DNA from: Phytophthora hibernalis
Taxonomy: Eukaryota; Oomycota; Peronosporomycetes; Peronosporales; Peronosporaceae
Assembly (NCBI GenBank): GCA_012656075.1
Contig: JAAKBF010000390.1
Span: 372,001 to 436,000 of the forward strand
Direction of reading: 5' to 3'
DNA length: 64,000 bases
Part shown: positions 1 to 10,728 of the stretch, piece by piece
How the letters are laid out: each line of letters begins with the position of its first letter
How positions within the stretch are numbered: position 1 is the first letter of the stretch
Notes under the pieces: model-generated
Databases searched by the model: none
What the model was told of the DNA's origin: nothing
The model's input: only the letters and a program-made list of their open reading frames with translations
Position numbers and translations under genes: made by a program

Positions 1-1164
1 GCTACCAATCACCGTAAACTACATGTACAGTGGTGTGTAGATAAATTCCGTACGTTTGGAATGCACTACAGATATCGAAGCGCGTGTTCATTAAAATGAT
101 GACACATCACGTTGGTTATCAATAACCAACCTTATTGTCCGGCATTCATACAGTGTAGATGTAGCAAGTATATGCGTGCGTAGTTGCAATGCCTCACTTT
201 CATGCAAGACATAATTAAAAATCGCACCATTCAAGGGAAACTATTCGTGCAGTGTGAACGAAACATTTCCTGCAGCTATCTTGGCCAACCAAATGTAGGA
301 AATTATTACGCCCGGTGGTCTATGGATACATGGTGAACAAGTTACACGCATTGGGAGGGATTTCGTTTGAGTAAATACGCAGGCACGATTGGCATAGTTA
401 CAAGTAGCACCCGTTTAATAAGAAGCGAAGTGAAGCTAGATCGATGAATTTAGGATTCTCTCAGCTCTAAGCTGAGAGCACACAGTGTTCGTGCAGTCAG
501 CATGCTGTATTTTTGAATGTTGCAATTGCGGAAAACACTTGATTTCACTATGGGGTTTAAAGCACCCTCACAGGCGCCCAGTATGCTTTTCGCATTTTCT
601 AAAAAAAAGCAGGGGTGTGCGCGCACACCACACGCGGCCACTGGCCCCCATTATGGTTTCAAACAAAGTGGGTAAACCGAAAGATGCAAGTCATCGGAAT
701 CGGCAAATCTAGAAAGGTGTGTAAATTTGCTAGGTTAAGTACTCGCACTTAACACCCACACCCAAGGTACTCTCCCGTTCAAGCTCATGCACCAAACAGA
801 TAAAACCATTTTGCACCCGGAAAAACAATTTAATCGTGCCAGCTCGATGCTATCAAGTGCCTCCCGTAAGTTGCGGCGGCAGCCAATAAGGCGACCGCTC
901 GGACATGGCTTCGCTGCTCACTTGATTTTAGTAAGGGTTAGAAAGATGAACCCATGCGATCCATGTGCCGGGTCATGTAGTCAGTGGGCTTCTCAACTTT
1001 TGTTACGGCGACCCTTCCGGCCCAATTGCCTGAAGTGAATCCCTACTAAAAAACGGACAAAAACATTGGAAACATGTTCTCGGATTTTGAAACGTATATT
1101 AGCGTTTCAGTATAGGCCCTGTTTCAGGCGCAGTTTGTGTGAGGTGGTTGTGGAATTTCGCAAG
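1..1164. other. no recognisable gene
   Basis: Only short unrelated open frames occur and none shows a familiar motif. A CCAAT-like or initiator-like element could not be tied to any gene here. I see nothing else in this stretch. Confidence 0.4.
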
Positions 1165-1405
1165 AAAGAATATGGTGGTCCAATTGTACTTTTAGAAACT
1201 TTGGGTACAATGTGGCACTTGATTACACCAACCGCACGGCGGAATTGGGCAACATCGAGGCGGACAAGGCCGTGTCCGGCATCGTGCGCACTACTTTAGG
1301 CCCTCAATATATTGCTGGACCCCATGGGGGTAATCGCTATGACAAACGACGAAAACGCCATCACGAGAGGTGGACGTGAACCACCCGTCGGCCAAGAGCA
1401 TGACG
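1165..1405 (+). pseudogene. CCT3 (TCP-1 gamma) 5' relic
   Basis: This short stretch matches the N-terminal part of the cytosolic chaperonin subunit CCT3, a ring component that folds actin and tubulin. The pieces are in the right order but in different frames: YGGPIVLL near 1171, then LGNIEADKAVSGIVRTTLGP from about 1244, then LDPMGVIAMTNDENAI from about 1316, then REVDVNHPSAKSM ending near 1405. The family has the same order, including the LLDPMGG-TNDG nucleotide-binding loop. The loop is degenerate here (GVIAMTNDEN) and the frame changes at least twice in 240 bases. Nothing downstream continues the protein, so this is a broken fragment of about 75 codons. The family assignment is from recognised motifs only. 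Confidence 0.55.
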
Positions 1406-1864
1406 TTTCCTGATCGCTGACTCCCTCGCTTCGCCCTCGTCCGGAGTGGTTACCTCGACGCAGAAGTGGATGAACCCGTCATCATCTGAGTCGGGGAAGA
1501 GCGAAGCGAGCCGCCCAGTGTAGGCGATCTCGCGCCCTGCAATGCCGCGAGCGTCGACTTCTGTAGACCACTTCTCATCGTCTCCGCGCAAGCTGTAGAT
1601 CTTGATGCAAGTACAGGAGACGGCACCGGGGATCGTCTTCGCAACGACCTCTTGCAGGTCGAGTCAGCGAGCGCGAGGGTCCAGATCCTTGCAGACAAAC
1701 ATGCGCCTATCGGCTATGAACACGAGCTCCATGCGTGGCGCCACCTTCTTCGCCGCCTTCTTCGCCACCTCCGCCGATATCAGTAAGGTCTCTGGCGAAG
1801 GCGTCTCCTCCGCTATCTCCGCCGTCGCCTCCGCTGCTACCGCCACCTTCTCGGTCGTCGCCAT
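1406..1864 (-). pseudogene. unrecognised small protein, in-frame stop
   Basis: A minus-strand frame opens with ATG at 1862-1864 and an Ala/Glu/Lys-rich leader (MATTEKVAVAAEATAEIAEE). It continues with ELVFIADRRMFVCKDLDPRAR, an in-frame TGA at 1664-1666, and then about 85 codons in the same frame (LDLQEVVAKTIPGAVSC, later FPDSDDDGFIHFCVEV). A single nonsense codon therefore separates two halves of what reads as one protein of about 150 residues. The far end overlaps the CCT3 relic on the other strand, so its true 3' end is not known. I do not recognise the family. It may be a host gene relic disrupted by rearrangement. Confidence 0.35.
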
Positions 1865-2392
1865 GGTGTGGTTGAAAATGGCCCAAAAATAGCCCAGCGG
1901 TCGTTGCTAATATCTAGCGGGGCGGCAGCCATACACTTCGTCGTGGCAGGCCGCGGTGTCAAGGACATCGAGCTGGCACCAAGATCGACGGTACATCCCA
2001 ATTCTGGATCATGACTGCTGGCACTACTGGGACGGTGACTCCATTTGCAAGGCAGACCCCGCCAACATTGAAGCGTTGGCCAAGCGCGGCAGTTCTCGGC
2101 CGGAGTTTTCGGTTACGTGGGCGAGGCGAGGAACCGCATGATTCAAGCGCGCAGCTTCCTCAATAAAAACACACGCCATATAAGGCCACCCGATCGGCAG
2201 TCTCGTGGTACCGTTGACTTGATGAACGCGACGAAGCGATCTGATTAAGACGTGTGTAGTTAAAGTGCTGGAAGCTGGGAATTGCTTTTGACAAAAATGA
2301 AGCCGCCCATAATATGCATATTATGCTGAGCACAATTAGAGAGATAAACAGAGGTTTGTTCCGCAATCACGAAATGCTAGTGTACAAACGAC
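1865..2392. other. no recognisable gene
   Basis: A plus-strand stretch near 1950-2140 has somewhat coding-like base usage but is broken in every frame. I could not assign it to a family. Confidence 0.3.
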
Positions 2393-3299
2393 TCACGTAT
2401 AGTGCGCGACACACTGACACTCAAACGCCCGTCGTTTTCGAGTCGTGTACTGGAATGTCAGCTCTCGGAGAGAAGGAATGTCTTCGCTGGCAAAAATACC
2501 CAGTCTGGTTGTATTTGTCCAGTCGTATTCAAACAGCGTAGAGTTGGGGCGACACGAATGATTGATGAATCGACTCTTATTTTCACTGAAATTGCGTCGA
2601 TGAAAATCGTCGTCCCTCTATTCCAACCCGCTTTTGTCCGCAACTGAGCTTGGTAGCGTTGATCCTCTCGCACAGTGGCATCGGGCTCGTACGGAATCTC
2701 CCCTACGTACTCTATAATGAAAGCACCTCTCGGGATTGGATAGCTGCAGACGACGCCATAGCCTGCGCGAGTCTCGACCAAGTCGAGAGAGTATGTTTGA
2801 TCGAAGCGGTTGCCGCAATTAAATTTGTTGGAACAGTTGATATTGTCGCAGATTATACATGTGGCCACGTTGACGCATGATCTTAACAAGTGACTTTCTG
2901 CCACACAACGTAGCAGAGGCAAGGGTCATCAAGATGCCGAGCCTTCTTGGGAACCGGGTACGGCTGTGCCATTTAAAACACGCTGTGATCAATGTGGATT
3001 ACTGTTTCCGGCCACGCCTGTGGCATGATGAACCCAAAGTTCCCACCAATAGGTGGCAGGCTGTTGATCTGCTCGAGAACTGGTGGGTGGTGTGTTTGGA
3101 CCTGGATTATCTGGCTCCCGGACTTCGTGATTGGGTTGGTCAAACAAACTAAGCGGGCTTGAAAGAGTCGAGCGCATGCAACTTTCGATCGGCATTGGAA
3201 CAACGTAACCTTGATGCCGGAGCTGGGGCCATGACGAGACAAATGTGGGAAGAAGAAGTCGCAAGATGTAAAGTTCAACGCCAACAAAGGTCGCCACAT
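2393..3299 (-). pseudogene. SET-domain lysine methyltransferase relic
   Basis: Minus-strand protein with a cysteine-rich pre-SET/AWS-like stretch (CDNINCSNKFNCGNR) followed by a SET domain: GYGVVCSYPIPRGAFIIEYVGE, then IDA, then in the next frame SRFINHSCRPNSTLFEY and GIFASEDIPSLRELTFQY, ending in CQCVAHYT and TGA at 2393-2395. These are the SAM-binding GxG, the catalytic RFINHSCxPN pseudoknot strand and the ELTFxY motif of histone lysine methyltransferases, which act on chromatin. The two halves are joined if the A run at 2589-2591 (T run on the coding strand) is one base longer. The post-SET cysteine cluster is cut short. The 5' portion (about 2923-3299) is open in two frames and its start is unclear. 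Either a pseudogene or a sequence error. Confidence 0.65.
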
Positions 3300-3813
3300 T
3301 GGAGTTCGATATGAAATTGCAGAGAAAGCGCCTACAACATGAGACGTTACGCGCCTCCTCTCTTAAGAATAAGTTGACGAATGCTTACATTCAGAACCAC
3401 CTTGAAAGTTCTGCCATTCAGCGATCGCGTTTTCGTCGACAAACCCAAGCAGACGATCAGATAGGCGAATGATACACAAACTGACAGCTCTCCGTGAACA
3501 TAGCAGTATTATCAGGAGTATCGTCAGTTTCGAAACATAACTTGTTACAAGTAGTTTGTTTGCTTTTTGTTGGTTTACAATTAGTTTGTGTGTTTGTTTG
3601 GCCGCGGTTTTATGAAACTCTTAGTCAAATTGTTGATTAGTAAAAGAAATTGTTGACAATTATTTTTCTTATTTACGACGGCAACTTAGTACATGTACAA
3701 CTAACGTGATTACTTCCGCTGATATGAAATTTTTGTCGACTTAAACCGGGATCGAATGCGATTGTCGGTAACAATTCTTCTAATATCGGTACTTCGAATA
3801 TGGACAGTTTACA
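3300..3813. other. A/T-rich non-coding spacer
   Basis: T-rich sequence with repeated TTTGTTTG-type words around 3545-3605 and no open frame of interest. No terminal repeats were recognised. Confidence 0.4.
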
Positions 3814-4124
3814 TGTTACCCATGTGACAGCCACGAAAATATACCCAAGTTACATAAAGAGTGCCGGATGTCACTCTTTAGAGTCCATGGTACATGGTAC
3901 CGGTTGGCTGTGAGCCAACCATGGACGCTCTTTAGCTTTTACTATAGATGACTTTGAGTTTGTATGTTACAAGCTTAACTCAGCTATAAAATATATTCAG
4001 TCTTTATCTTGCCATCAAACCCGCAGACAGTCCCCTTAGGCCGGGAACTGTGAACTGATCGTTCACTGAGGGCCTTTGCTCTCTTACGCTTCCTCAAGGC
4101 AAGGTGCTGTGTGACCCCGTCACA
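3814..4124 (+). repeat. left LTR of copy A
   Basis: Matches both LTRs of copy B from about 3836 onward and ends in CCCGTCACA at 4124. The proposed start is the TGTTAC at 3814, by analogy with TGTAAC in copy B. Two short inverted words, GGTTGGCT and AGCCAACC, sit near 3901-3920 and are conserved in all three LTR copies. Confidence 0.75.
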
Positions 4125-4208
4125 CTTGGAAGCACTCGTAGTCAATCTCGCTTCGACGCGGGTAGATTGAGCTACCTGATCCTCTGTGATCTCAAGGAGT
4201 GAGTCACG

Positions 4209-4516
4209 ATGGACCGCAGTGAGTTTCCTCACTTGAACGACTCGCAGTTCGAGTCTGTTCGGAAGATTGGAGGCATCTTCGGAAGAGATGTCCTCCGAGG
4301 CTTGGTATCGGCAACGCCAGCCGAACAAGAAGGACGCGTGGCTGCGTTCGACGCGTACGATGCGTGAGCTCGTCGCGAATGTGCAGAGAAACCTGCAGGC
4401 CTCTATGGCCAAGCCGAAGGCGGTCCAGCCGAAGCTCCGCTGAGATGAGTTCGGTCCGCTGCTATACATGCGGCGGACTGGGACACTACCAACGAGTGTG
4501 TCCCTCGACTGGAGTG
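4209..4516 (+). pseudogene. gag relic of copy A with intact CCHC knuckle
   Basis: Starts with the same gag start as copy B (MDRSEFPHLNDSQFESVRK). A frame change near 4360 and a large internal deletion fuse the N-terminus to the nucleocapsid region. The zinc knuckle CYTCGGLGHYQRVC (C-x2-C-x4-H-x4-C) near 4460-4501 is intact, whereas copy B has lost four bases there. The gag protein packages element RNA. It is non-functional here because most of the capsid region is missing. Confidence 0.75.
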
Positions 4517-5914
4517 GTAAAGAAACCATTCCCGAAAGCTCAAGGGCCTAGCGGTCGCTGGAGCAAGCCGCGGCCGGCTGACCAAGGATACCCCGGCCAC
4601 CAGTAGTGGTGGGGAAGACCCGAGTGTTCGTAACGGGTGCGCGGGCGGCGCGCACCGCGAATGCTTTGCGGGTGAGAGACTTTATCTCTCGAGTTGGCGA
4701 AGAGCAACGCCCGGTTGCTGATAGTACACGCGAGTGTACGGGGATGTGAATATCCCTTGGAAGTTTTGATACCTGGGGCGTCAAATGGTGTTGTACGCCG
4801 CCGGGGTATTGCCAACGCTATATTCGAGGGTAATGGCATTGGTCTGTATAGACCTGGTTGGCACAGGCTCGAATACCTGTACAACATTAAGCCGTACGTG
4901 GTTGCGAACCCGTACGATGGGTACGGACGCACGCACCCTTGAGCCGTACGTGGTTGTGAACACGTCCGATGTTCACTTGGGTTTGCTGCGCCACGAACGC
5001 GCGCACCCTGAGCCATTTGGCGCGGTAGGCTCTTAGGGGCTAGCCGGCCTCCGGGTTCTGACAGAGCATCGGTGAGTAATGTTCCCACCTCCGTCCGGAA
5101 CCGAGGCTCCCATGGACGCCGATGGAATACCATGGAGGCCTCTGTTGCTAACGAACCTGCAACAAGCCCAACGGTCTTGGATGTCTCCAGACCCGCGAGG
5201 GAAGATGCAATGCCAGCATCTTCCAGCGCGCCAAGTCGTCGCCGAACGGACATCGACAAAGTCCGTGAAGGACGACGTCCGTCTACAAGAGGGCGTAAGC
5301 CCACGTGAGACCGGAGAGGTCGAGACCGTGGCCAACACCGAGGTTGCTAGCGGCACCTCTAGCGTGGGTAACATAGCTCCACACGGGCCGGTACAGGCTC
5401 CAGACGCTGTACCAAGACAGGTTACGGCTGTGGGTAACACATGATCACGCCAAGAGTCCCGACACGATGTCAGGACTGAAGAAGCTCGGAGTCAACGACG
5501 ACTCCTTCGGCGCCGCCGCCTGAAGAATGCTATCACATCTTCGACGCAAGGTCACGTCCGGGTCTGTCCAGTTGGAGGCCCTGCCGGATCTCCTGCATCT
5601 CGATGCTATGCAGATCGACAGGGTTCTATGCCCAGCATGTGTGCCTACAACACCAGTAGCACACATCGCTGTCAGTCGCTGTCTTTGGTCGTAAGAGGGG
5701 GAGAGGCTCGGAAATACTTTCCCTCCCGAGTCTCTGTTGAGAGTAGCTTCCTCACGGAAGGCGTTGTTGGTGTGACCAACAACTGTATGAGTAATACTAT
5801 TGCACAGGCACGTACGGCTAGCACCGACTGCAATTGGGTGCTGAGGTGTACGCTTGTGGTGGTCGCGGTAGTTGCCGTACACGCCGTACCTCTGGTGTAC
5901 AGGTCGTGACCCTG

Positions 5915-6066
5915 TGCGCCGTCGTGGTCGTGGACCTGTACGCCGACGTGGCGTACGTCACCATGGTCATGGACCCGTACATCGACATGGGCATGAACCC
6001 GTACGCCAACGTGGCCATAAACCTGTACACCCACGTGGCCATGGACCTGTACGCGGTCATGGTCAT
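5915..6066 (+). repeat. degenerate tandem repeat in copy A
   Basis: Degenerate units of about 30 bases built on CCTGTACGCC-CACGTGGCCAT. In one frame they encode a basic His/Gly/Arg/Pro repeat (RGHGPVR, RGHKPVHP); in another they encode DPY/NPY/NLY repeats. Copy B has the same array with one unit missing. The basic reading would suit an RNA-binding gag tail, but the true frame is not certain. Confidence 0.55.
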
Positions 6067-6505
6067 CTAAATGACCGAGTGTCGCGCAGGCATGCACACT
6101 GTGACCATGTCCTGGTCTGGGCGATGCGCGAAGCAGTCGCCGATGCCGCGTTGACAGTGGTGGGTCCACCAGGTAACCCGCCACAATGCTAGAAGTACCG
6201 TTGGGTACGTTGGTGTCGATGCCCGACCCCGACGCGTCTTTGGATTGATACCCAAGACACGGGGAAGAGCTTGCGTCTCCACCCGGCAGCTAAAAGCGGT
6301 CCTTAATGACTTGAGTTAACTTTGGACAGAAACCGCGCAAGGAAAATGTTTTTTATGCTGTTAAACTTCAACTTCTGGGTATCTTGGAATCGCTTTTTCA
6401 AAGCTACTAGAAACTGACTCGGGGTCAATCAATTCCCACGCTCTAATTGATCGTTTAATAGAAATGAGACGCTTTTCACTGGCAGTAACCGAGCCTTTGC
6501 GATAA

Positions 6506-7862
6506 TCAGTCAGCCACAGTGCCCGCAGAATTTTTTAACGGGCCCATGACACCAACGTCAAGAGGCTGGCAAACAGCAGTGCTGTTGGCTGGAAGTGGGA
6601 CCAAGGTGGCGCTATCCACCCTCGCAATGACCACCAGTCCCTCTTCCGACACATGACAATCAAAGCGGTCGGCAAGAAGGACAGAAGGAGTCTCTATTTC
6701 GAACTTTAGCAGTTCCTTCGCATAGATTTCCCATACTCTGCTGTCCATCCAGCCGTTTTCTTGGACGCAGTACACATGTTCTTGCCCTTGAGGATAAGTT
6801 GGAAGCTCTTCTTTCTCAATAGTGCCGCCGGGCTTGCCTTTCACGATGAAAAGGATCGGCGACTTCTTGCCTATAAAAATAATTATAAACAACAAATAAT
6901 AAATATTAGCAAACTTTGTCAGTAGAAACAGATAAAAACACATTCACGTACCATCGGCTTGGACCGTTAGGCACGCGGTCAGTCTTGCTGAATGCTTCTC
7001 GGTATAGTTCACTTTAGCAGAGCCCTTGCGACCACGCTCCGCCAAATGTGCTTAGGCGGGGAGTCGAAGTAGATTGCAGTTTCGTCGACATTGTATATCA
7101 TATATGTATCGTAGCTGGCTCCGTGCTTGTCCCAAAACTCAATTGCAAACTTTATGCGTGTTTCTTCCATGTCCGCAGACGGCTTCTTGGAATGTTGAGC
7201 GACTTGTACTGTAAAACCATGACTAACATCGAATCAAACAATATATTATCATAAAACGAATAAAATAAAATAAAAACACACAAAAAATACAATTTTGGTA
7301 CCGTTTGGAGAAGCGCTGAAGCAAGCGCATGATGGCATTGTCAGCGGATACTACGCTCTTTTGCCATTCACGTAGTTGTTAAACCAACGCCTGTGTTTGA
7401 GCTTGATATACTCTAACATCATGGTAGTACACAACGGCTTGCATACGTGTTAGTTAATTTCAACAGTTTTAAAAATAAAGCAATCGCTTACCTCTTCATC
7501 TCGTCGCATGTCCTTCATGAACGTTAGCAGCCCATGCGAAAACGGAATTGTCTCTTTCGACCCTGGCCCTTTAGCGTCTTGCTTGTTCGTTCTCCCTGGA
7601 AGCTGAAGATTGCGTTCGCTTGAGCCACCCAGTCGTGCACCGTGCGTCGGGGGTAGCCTAGACAGTCAGCAGCTGCCTGCGCTCCGATTTCCGAAACCAG
7701 TCGGAGAGCTTGGCGCTTTTGTTCGATAGTGTAGGTGCTCTGTTTGGTGGGAATTAGGCCCCAGACGCGAAATCGTAAGTGAGCGCGCGCTGGGTCCAAC
7801 CAAGTTGGCGCCAAATTGGTCAACTGCAAGCCACTCAAATTAGTTGCAATAGGATAGACCAA
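6506..7862 (-). pseudogene. pogo-like (DDE_1) transposase with introns
   Basis: Minus strand. The N-terminal helix-turn-helix (YTIEQKRQALRLVSEIGAQA, then TVHDWV) lies at 7600-7735, the first catalytic region YNVDETAIYFDSPP near 7060-7110, and the last exon at 6506-6870 carries PILFIVKGKPGG, LLADRFDCHVSEEG and PANSTAVCQPLDVGVMGPLK. These are hallmarks of Tc1/mariner-superfamily pogo transposases, which cut and paste DNA in the nucleus. A clean GT-AG intron at 6871-6951 joins ADG to KKS in frame. Further GT-AG introns are likely at about 7206-7304 and 7440-7491. No ATG is present before the HTH and the middle exon carries a stop, so the copy is probably dead. Terminal inverted repeats were not found. 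Confidence 0.7.
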
Positions 7863-9193
7863 TATTGTTATAAAGTCTTACATGATTGACTATAATAAAT
7901 TTTCAACGTACTAATACAGTACAGCTTTTAGATAGATAATCTTAATAAATCTTCGTGATGGTGATGCATGGCGGATTTTTCTGTTACGGGGATTTCTCCG
8001 TCGTTGTCTGTAAACGACGAATTCATAAAGTGTGCAAGTTCCGACTGCCTTCCCCGATCTAACTATGACCGACCCATCCGTTGTTTGTGGCCACGGTGCT
8101 CACCACTTGTGCACTAACGACCACATGTCCGACACGGCGAGCCTTTTTGTCGGACCGCTTTTTCAGGGCAACATGTGTGCACCAGTGAAGGACAGATACA
8201 TCGTCTCTATCGTAAGCGGCGGAGAGCGAGCGGGTCTCCGCGAGCCATTTGATTCTTAGTCACGCTGATCTTCGGCCATGCTCGCGAATGATGGCGATTA
8301 ACCCCTTGATCGACTTGGTTAAAATATTTTCCCGTTAAGTAAAAAGTGGTTATTAACGCTATTTTCTACGTTTATGTTTTATGTTTTACGTAAAAAGTAA
8401 AAAGTGACCTGCTAGAAGTTGGGTTGCTTGGCGATCTTCTTCACCTCTGTATCAATCTAATACATCTAAAATCACTTTGCTGAGCCCACTGCGCATAACA
8501 AGGAATAGCACTGGACATGTATCGAATTCAACCTCTCCTATCATCCGTCGTTATCTCGTTTTAACAAATCCCATGATATGCATCAATTGCATTGTCTGCG
8601 TCAACGATGACGCTATATTCGGGTACTTGGGCAAAAGCATTAACAAACCAAACGACATTCGACATGCCAAGGTTGTGGCATACCAAGAAAAGATGGCGGC
8701 GCTACGGCCTGTGTACAATAGAAGCTCACTTGATAGTGCGCATGTACCAGTAGTGTTGTTATCTACGACTCGTAGACTACGAGGACTCCTCGTAGGACGG
8801 GTCTTCGACGACTTTCTCAATACAGTCGGTTCGACCCCAAATCCCAAATCGAATCATTCCGATGAGGGCCCCTCTGCTCTGAAGGTACCACTGGTAAATA
8901 AACAATATGTTATCCGGGATAACCGGAAAACAGTTACTACCGGTACATGTAGGCCAACCCAGCAAATCACCTATATGTTACTTTAATTTCCGCTTCTATA
9001 CACAGACAACGACGAGCTTCCCACGAGCTGAGGGGTCGACGAGCAATATTTGCTGCTCGCCTCGGAGCGTCATCAGGACGACACTAGATTGGTCAATAAT
9101 ATAAATATTTGATTAATAGTTGGATTTACATTCACGCAGACTGTGTTAGGAATTGTTGGACAGAGTAAGGTTTGATTTCCGTAGACCTTTAGT
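7863..9193. other. no recognisable gene
   Basis: A 169-codon plus-strand frame at 8477-8986 has no motif I recognise and its composition resembles the spacer, so I do not call it a gene. The 8330-8410 stretch is rich in TTTTACGT-type words. Confidence 0.35.
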
Positions 9194-9209
9194 CCTCACT
9201 TCGCAATTT
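9194..9209 (+). promoter_or_regulatory. oomycete initiator-like core promoter
   Basis: CCTCACTTCGCAATTT matches 14 of the 16 positions of the described oomycete core element GCTCATTYYNCAWTTT. It lies 46 bases before the ATG of the effector relic at 9255, the usual distance, and is followed by a T run and a pyrimidine/A-rich leader. Confidence 0.6.
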
Positions 9210-9254
9210 TTTTCCAAGACAAACTATCTGCACCAAGAACATCCAGAACCAATC

Positions 9255-9739
9255 ATGCGTCTGTCCTACATCCTGGTGGCCGCTGTTTCGGCTCTCTCCG
9301 TTCACCAAGTTCCTGTCACTGCTTCTGTTGCTAGTGACGTTGCGCTAACTGGTGTGATGGCGCTGGGAGTTTTGCATTATGTCGGCGCCGACCAAAGTGT
9401 TCGCGACCAGTCTCGATTTCTGAGAGGCAACAACATCGCCGAAGGTGACATGGAAGAAAGAGGGGTTGCGGATGTTGTTCAGCAATTGATGGCTAAAAAC
9501 TTAGTCAGCAAGATGAAAAAGACGAACTCGTTTTCGGCTCTTGAGAAAGTGGATGATCTGGCGACGCTCGACAGAATTTCGGCTGCAGCAGACGGCTACT
9601 TGATGTCGGTGTTCAAGTTTGCAGACGACGCAAAATGAGTCCTCGTGATCTGGCCATCCAACTCAAAAATAACCCAGGTGTGGACGATACCATTTTAAAG
9701 CAGGCGGTTGAAATGTACACCAAGTACTTGGCGAAGTAG
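9255..9739 (+). pseudogene. RxLR-dEER effector, frameshifted in C-terminus
   Basis: The ATG at 9255 follows an oomycete initiator. The N-terminus (MRLSYILVAAVSALSV, about 23 residues) is a signal peptide. RFLR lies near residue 54 and EER near residue 67, the RxLR and dEER host-targeting motifs, followed by a helical C-terminal domain. In pathogenic oomycetes such proteins are secreted from haustoria or hyphae and act inside plant cells; the target of this one is unknown. The frame stops at TGA 9636-9638 after 127 residues. A 34-residue tail with helical character (PRDLAIQLKNNPG, then EMYTKYLAK) follows immediately in the next frame to TAG at 9737-9739. The break sits at a four-base A run (9632-9635), so it is either a one-base mutation or a homopolymer error. 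The position in a repeat-rich, gene-sparse stretch is typical of this family. Confidence 0.85.
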
Positions 9740-10728
9740 GCCAGGCTTAAGCGTGACTGCGAGGGGGTAAGAGAAGCGATTGCGGACAGTTTCTAAGATC
9801 TGAACATTGATTTCCTCGTAAAGCAAAACGTAAAGACTGATCCGTGTTCATAACGAGTAACACTGAATTGACTTGAGCAAAAGTGATTTCTTCACGCTGA
9901 CGTATTAGTTAATACGTAAACCACAACTGCTCATTTCGAAACGTGATCTTAAGCACACGTCGCCAAAACATTACCGGTAATTTTGGCTCGGAATTTTATG
10001 TAATTTTCCCAACCTGTCGAAGGAGCTGCAACTTCTCCATATCGGTGGCGATCGATGATAGATGACATCGCTATCTGAAATGCGTCTACCTGGCACTTGA
10101 TCGCTGCCTCGGCAACGACCACGCCGTGGACTGAGGCGCTGACAGTCGAAAACTTACCAAGGCCGTCTTATCTGGAGCACTTCAATTATTCGCGTCTACA
10201 TATTCCCGCCGTAGCTAATGAAATGAATTTGCCGTTGCTGGCGCGCTTTAATTATTCGCGTTTACATATTTCCCGCCGTAGCTGTGGAATGAAATGAATT
10301 TGCCGTTGCCAAAACGCTGAAGAATGGTCTCGTTCATTTGGGTGCGACTTGTCGCCACGGTTTTGAGGATCACGTGCATATGCTTGATCGCAGCTTAGTG
10401 GCCAGCAGCATAAGAAGCAAGAATCAACAGCAGCAACGTATCAAACGTGACTGAGTGTGATGCCTGTGCGAGTTCCTCATGTCCTGCTTGCTTGTTAGGC
10501 GGCTTCGTCGTTTATTTAACACCGTATGCGTACTCGTTCGGTCCAGTACATCGATCGTAGTGTTTTCACTCCATTCGTGTTTAACGAACGTTGACCCAGT
10601 CGTCTTCAAATGAGACGGCGCCAAAGATAATAGACTGAAAAGATTGGTCAATGGAAATCGTACTTATCCGAATTTTGTCTTGTCAGGAAGGGGGATTTCG
10701 ATAATCTTTAAATGTGGCGCCGTGTATA
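9740..10728. other. spacer with a local duplication
   Basis: No gene was recognised. The stretch contains the tandem duplication listed at 10180-10310. Confidence 0.4.
10180..10310. repeat. tandem duplication, about 65-bp unit
   Basis: Two adjacent copies share TTCAATTATTCGCG / TTTAATTATTCGCG, then TACATATT(T)CCCGCCGTAGCT and GAAATGAATTTGCCGTTG. The second copy has a few substitutions and a short insertion. Function unknown. Confidence 0.75.

Larger units (their letters stand above)
3814..6313 (+). mobile_element. LTR element copy A, gag-only, 3' truncated
   Basis: This element is closely similar to copy B at 27065-31618 over nearly its whole length: left LTR, gag start, the VGNIAPH coding stretch, the basic repeat region and the segment ending near 6313. 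Relative to B it lacks about 0.55 kb inside gag, lacks the segment carrying most of the hairpin repeats (between about 5675 and 5685) and lacks everything after 6313, including the right LTR. No protease, reverse transcriptase or integrase is visible, so it is a non-autonomous LTR retrotransposon. The exact left end is uncertain because its first 45 bases differ from copy B. Confidence 0.8.

Noticed and set aside
5672..6184. Minus-strand His/Val-repeat ORF in LTR element copy A
   Set aside because: Complement of the plus-strand basic repeat array; low complexity on both strands.
8477..8986. 169-codon plus-strand ORF
   Set aside because: No motif and no supporting promoter; the composition matches the surrounding spacer.
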